Positions 62,215 to 64,000 of a DNA stretch of 64,000 nucleotides are shown here, piece by piece. Source of the DNA: Heterocephalus glaber (Eukaryota; Chordata; Mammalia; Rodentia; Bathyergidae); the NCBI RefSeq assembly GCF_000247695.1, contig NW_004624805.1, forward strand, positions 6,526,239-6,590,238, written 5' to 3'. How positions within the stretch are numbered: the first letter of the stretch is position 1; each line of letters starts with the position of its first letter. The notes beneath the pieces were generated by a model, which ran no database searches, was not told the origin of the DNA, and was given only the letters and a program-made list of their open reading frames with translations. The position numbers and the translations under genes are program-made.

Positions 62215-64000
62215 AAGTATCTTAAAAATAAACATCCAATATGGTCTTCACTTGAACAAACATTCTATTTAAAAAAAAAAACAAACACTTGACAAAATAT
62301 CAAAATTCTAAACATAGTTAAACCCTATGAACCAACAACATAATCTATAAGGAATTTACCCCAAGAAATGATCAAGTAAGTAGAGAACAATGAATCAATC
62401 GGTTTACACTAAACCATGGAAGAATGTGAGAGTTTTCCACAGCAGTGCTTGGGCTGCAGAGTTGCTACTTCACTCACGACATGGACACAGAGCTGACTGG
62501 GGCCAGGCGTCCTGACTTAGGGTACCTGGCTCCATTTCCTAGCCCCTCCTTATCCAAACTGGTGCAGTCTGCTTCACTTCTGGCATCCCTTACGTTCCCA
62601 CATTAGTTCCTAGTCTGTGTTCACCTTTGGCTTTTCAGTCTCACAAGTGGCCATGTTTTAGATGGGACAACAGACCTCTAATGTACTGATTCTTTGAACA
62701 TTAATCATTTCATCTGTAAATTACATATCACTTATAGTTATAAAATAATTATCAAACATCTAAGGACTTGCATAATAGTAGGCCAGGGGTATAATAGTGA
62801 GCACAAGACCATAAACATGCCGTACTTAAGCTTCATTATCTTAAAATTTCACTTCCAAAATCTGTGACTCTGGGTTGTACTCTGCTGGTTGGCTTTAGGG
62901 ACCCAAGTCACCTGGGACATGCCACACTAGGCATCTTCAGAAGCACAGTATTCTCCTGGCAAACTACAACTGTGGCTAGAACTCTTCCTTATCTGAAAAA
63001 AAGGACACATGGAATTGACCAGGAATAGAACCACTAAGTACCCAGGACTCTACTCTAATTTCTCTGAGGCATTAGACAATCAGCTACAGTCAAGCCTGAG
63101 CTGTACCAGAGAAGCTGGCATCAGCTCTCACACACAGGCTGCCTATCAAAGGTCTCCCGTGTCCAGACAATCCATGGCCAGTCACTCTGCTCCACAGCGA
63201 AAAAGCCCAGAAGTGATATCCATATCCATACCCGTATCCATATCTATGTTTAGCATCAAACAGAGACACTCAAAGACAACTAGATACATTTTTTTCCCCA
63301 CTTGGCAAAATCATCTCCTGCTAGTGGAAACAACAGGAGGCCTGCTTGAAGTGTGAACCTAAAATAAGTGACATCAAACAGTGAATAATCTCCTGAAAAT
63401 AAAAACTTCCATTTCTGACATACGTGTAGGGAGAAATCCCACTCAAGTCACGGCTGTGAGTCTGTTCTGGGTTTCTTAGAACAGGTCTCTTTTCATCTAT
63501 ATTTCTTTAAAGATCAGAATTTTTTTAATTTTGGGTAACAGATAAGCCAGCAGGAGGGGGTGGTTTAGGGTACGGATATGCCAAGTAGAGTTGCCGGCCA
63601 AAAATGGACTGGGGTGTTCCAGACTACAATTGTACAGTTTTAAAGATTGCTTGGAATATTCAAATAGTTATCTCATTAAATGCAAAAGGAGAAAAGGAAA
63701 CTATGAAAACTGTAACAGATAAGGACTCAGACTTCTCTGGACCCTAAGGGACAGGACCAGACTCGAGGGTTGGGTTAAACAGAAAGATGAAACACAAAAT
63801 CTGTGCTACCATTTCAAAAACGAGGACACCTGTAAATACCAGGTTGAAGAAACGACATCTACTAATATGTACTTTCCTCTATTACATATTTGATAGGTCT
63901 ATGTTAAGATTTACAACAAATACATGGTCTTCCTTAATTTTTGCACATTACACAAAATGAGCCAAGTAATTGTCTCTACTTGATTACTCTGAGTGACATT
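62215..64000. other. Sequence to the right edge, nothing recognised
   Basis: An imperfect ATATCC tandem lies at 63219-63249. A 115-codon open frame at 63009-63356 (plus) has no recognised domain. Confidence 0.45.

Larger units (their letters stand above)
50726..64000 (-). other. Sequence upstream of the MPP7 start exon (5' UTR intron or flank)
   Basis: The acceptor at 50726-50727 implies at least one upstream exon, so this is probably intron. Repeats are listed separately. GC-richer patches at 55.7-55.95 and 57.2-57.6 kb are possible non-coding exon or regulatory sites, but nothing in the sequence proves it. Confidence 0.6.

Overview
This is a mammalian, rodent-type, intron-rich window. It contains no bacterial features. 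The organism call rests on the repeats. There are many copies of an ID-type SINE (tRNA-Ala-derived, with intact pol III A and B boxes), B1 SINEs with the internal duplication typical of B1, composite B1-dID SINEs, rodent-style MaLR LTRs, and L1, MIR and L2. The youngest SINE (5' end GGGGCCGGGGATTTAGCTCA, 3' end GGTACC plus poly-A) together with B1-dID points to a non-murine rodent (squirrel-related or castorimorph). I cannot name the species.

The only gene I can prove is MPP7 (MAGUK p55 family member 7), read on the minus strand. The exon with its start codon is 50725..50571 and the next coding exon is 28079..27961. They are separated by a 22.5 kb intron and joined in phase 1. Together they encode residues 1-52: a short leader and most of the first L27 domain. 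All later coding exons (second L27, PDZ, SH3, guanylate kinase) must lie left of position 1, because I did not find the next exon in 27 kb of intron. The 5' UTR exons and promoter, if separate, lie right of 50725; none could be recognised.

Everything else is intronic or upstream sequence filled by mobile DNA. Left part (1-10 kb): a MaLR LTR, a reverse hAT-Charlie transposon with transposase remnants, another MaLR LTR and a reverse L1 fragment. 10-24 kb: L1 3' fragments and one long, decayed but layered L1 (about 18.8-23.4 kb) carrying three ID SINEs, one B1-dID and one MaLR LTR. 28-38 kb: the second MPP7 exon, two MIRs, a MaLR LTR split by a B1 insertion, a Tigger-type element, an MLT2 (ERVL) LTR split by a MaLR LTR, and a 5'-truncated L1 with target-site duplication. 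38-50 kb: ID SINEs, the 3' end of a Tigger1-like transposon, an L1 containing an RPL12 processed pseudogene, and L1 3' UTR sequence. 50-64 kb: the CpG-rich MPP7 start exon, a second hAT-Charlie copy in the opposite orientation to the first, a small hAT element with 8-bp target duplications, a Tigger-like element holding a B1-dID, and more ID SINEs.

Two strong CTCF-like motifs (11.88 kb, minus; 55.87 kb, plus) are the best candidate regulatory sites. I found no evidence of a novel system. The value of the window is the confident placement of MPP7 5' coding exons and a well-resolved record of nested insertions.
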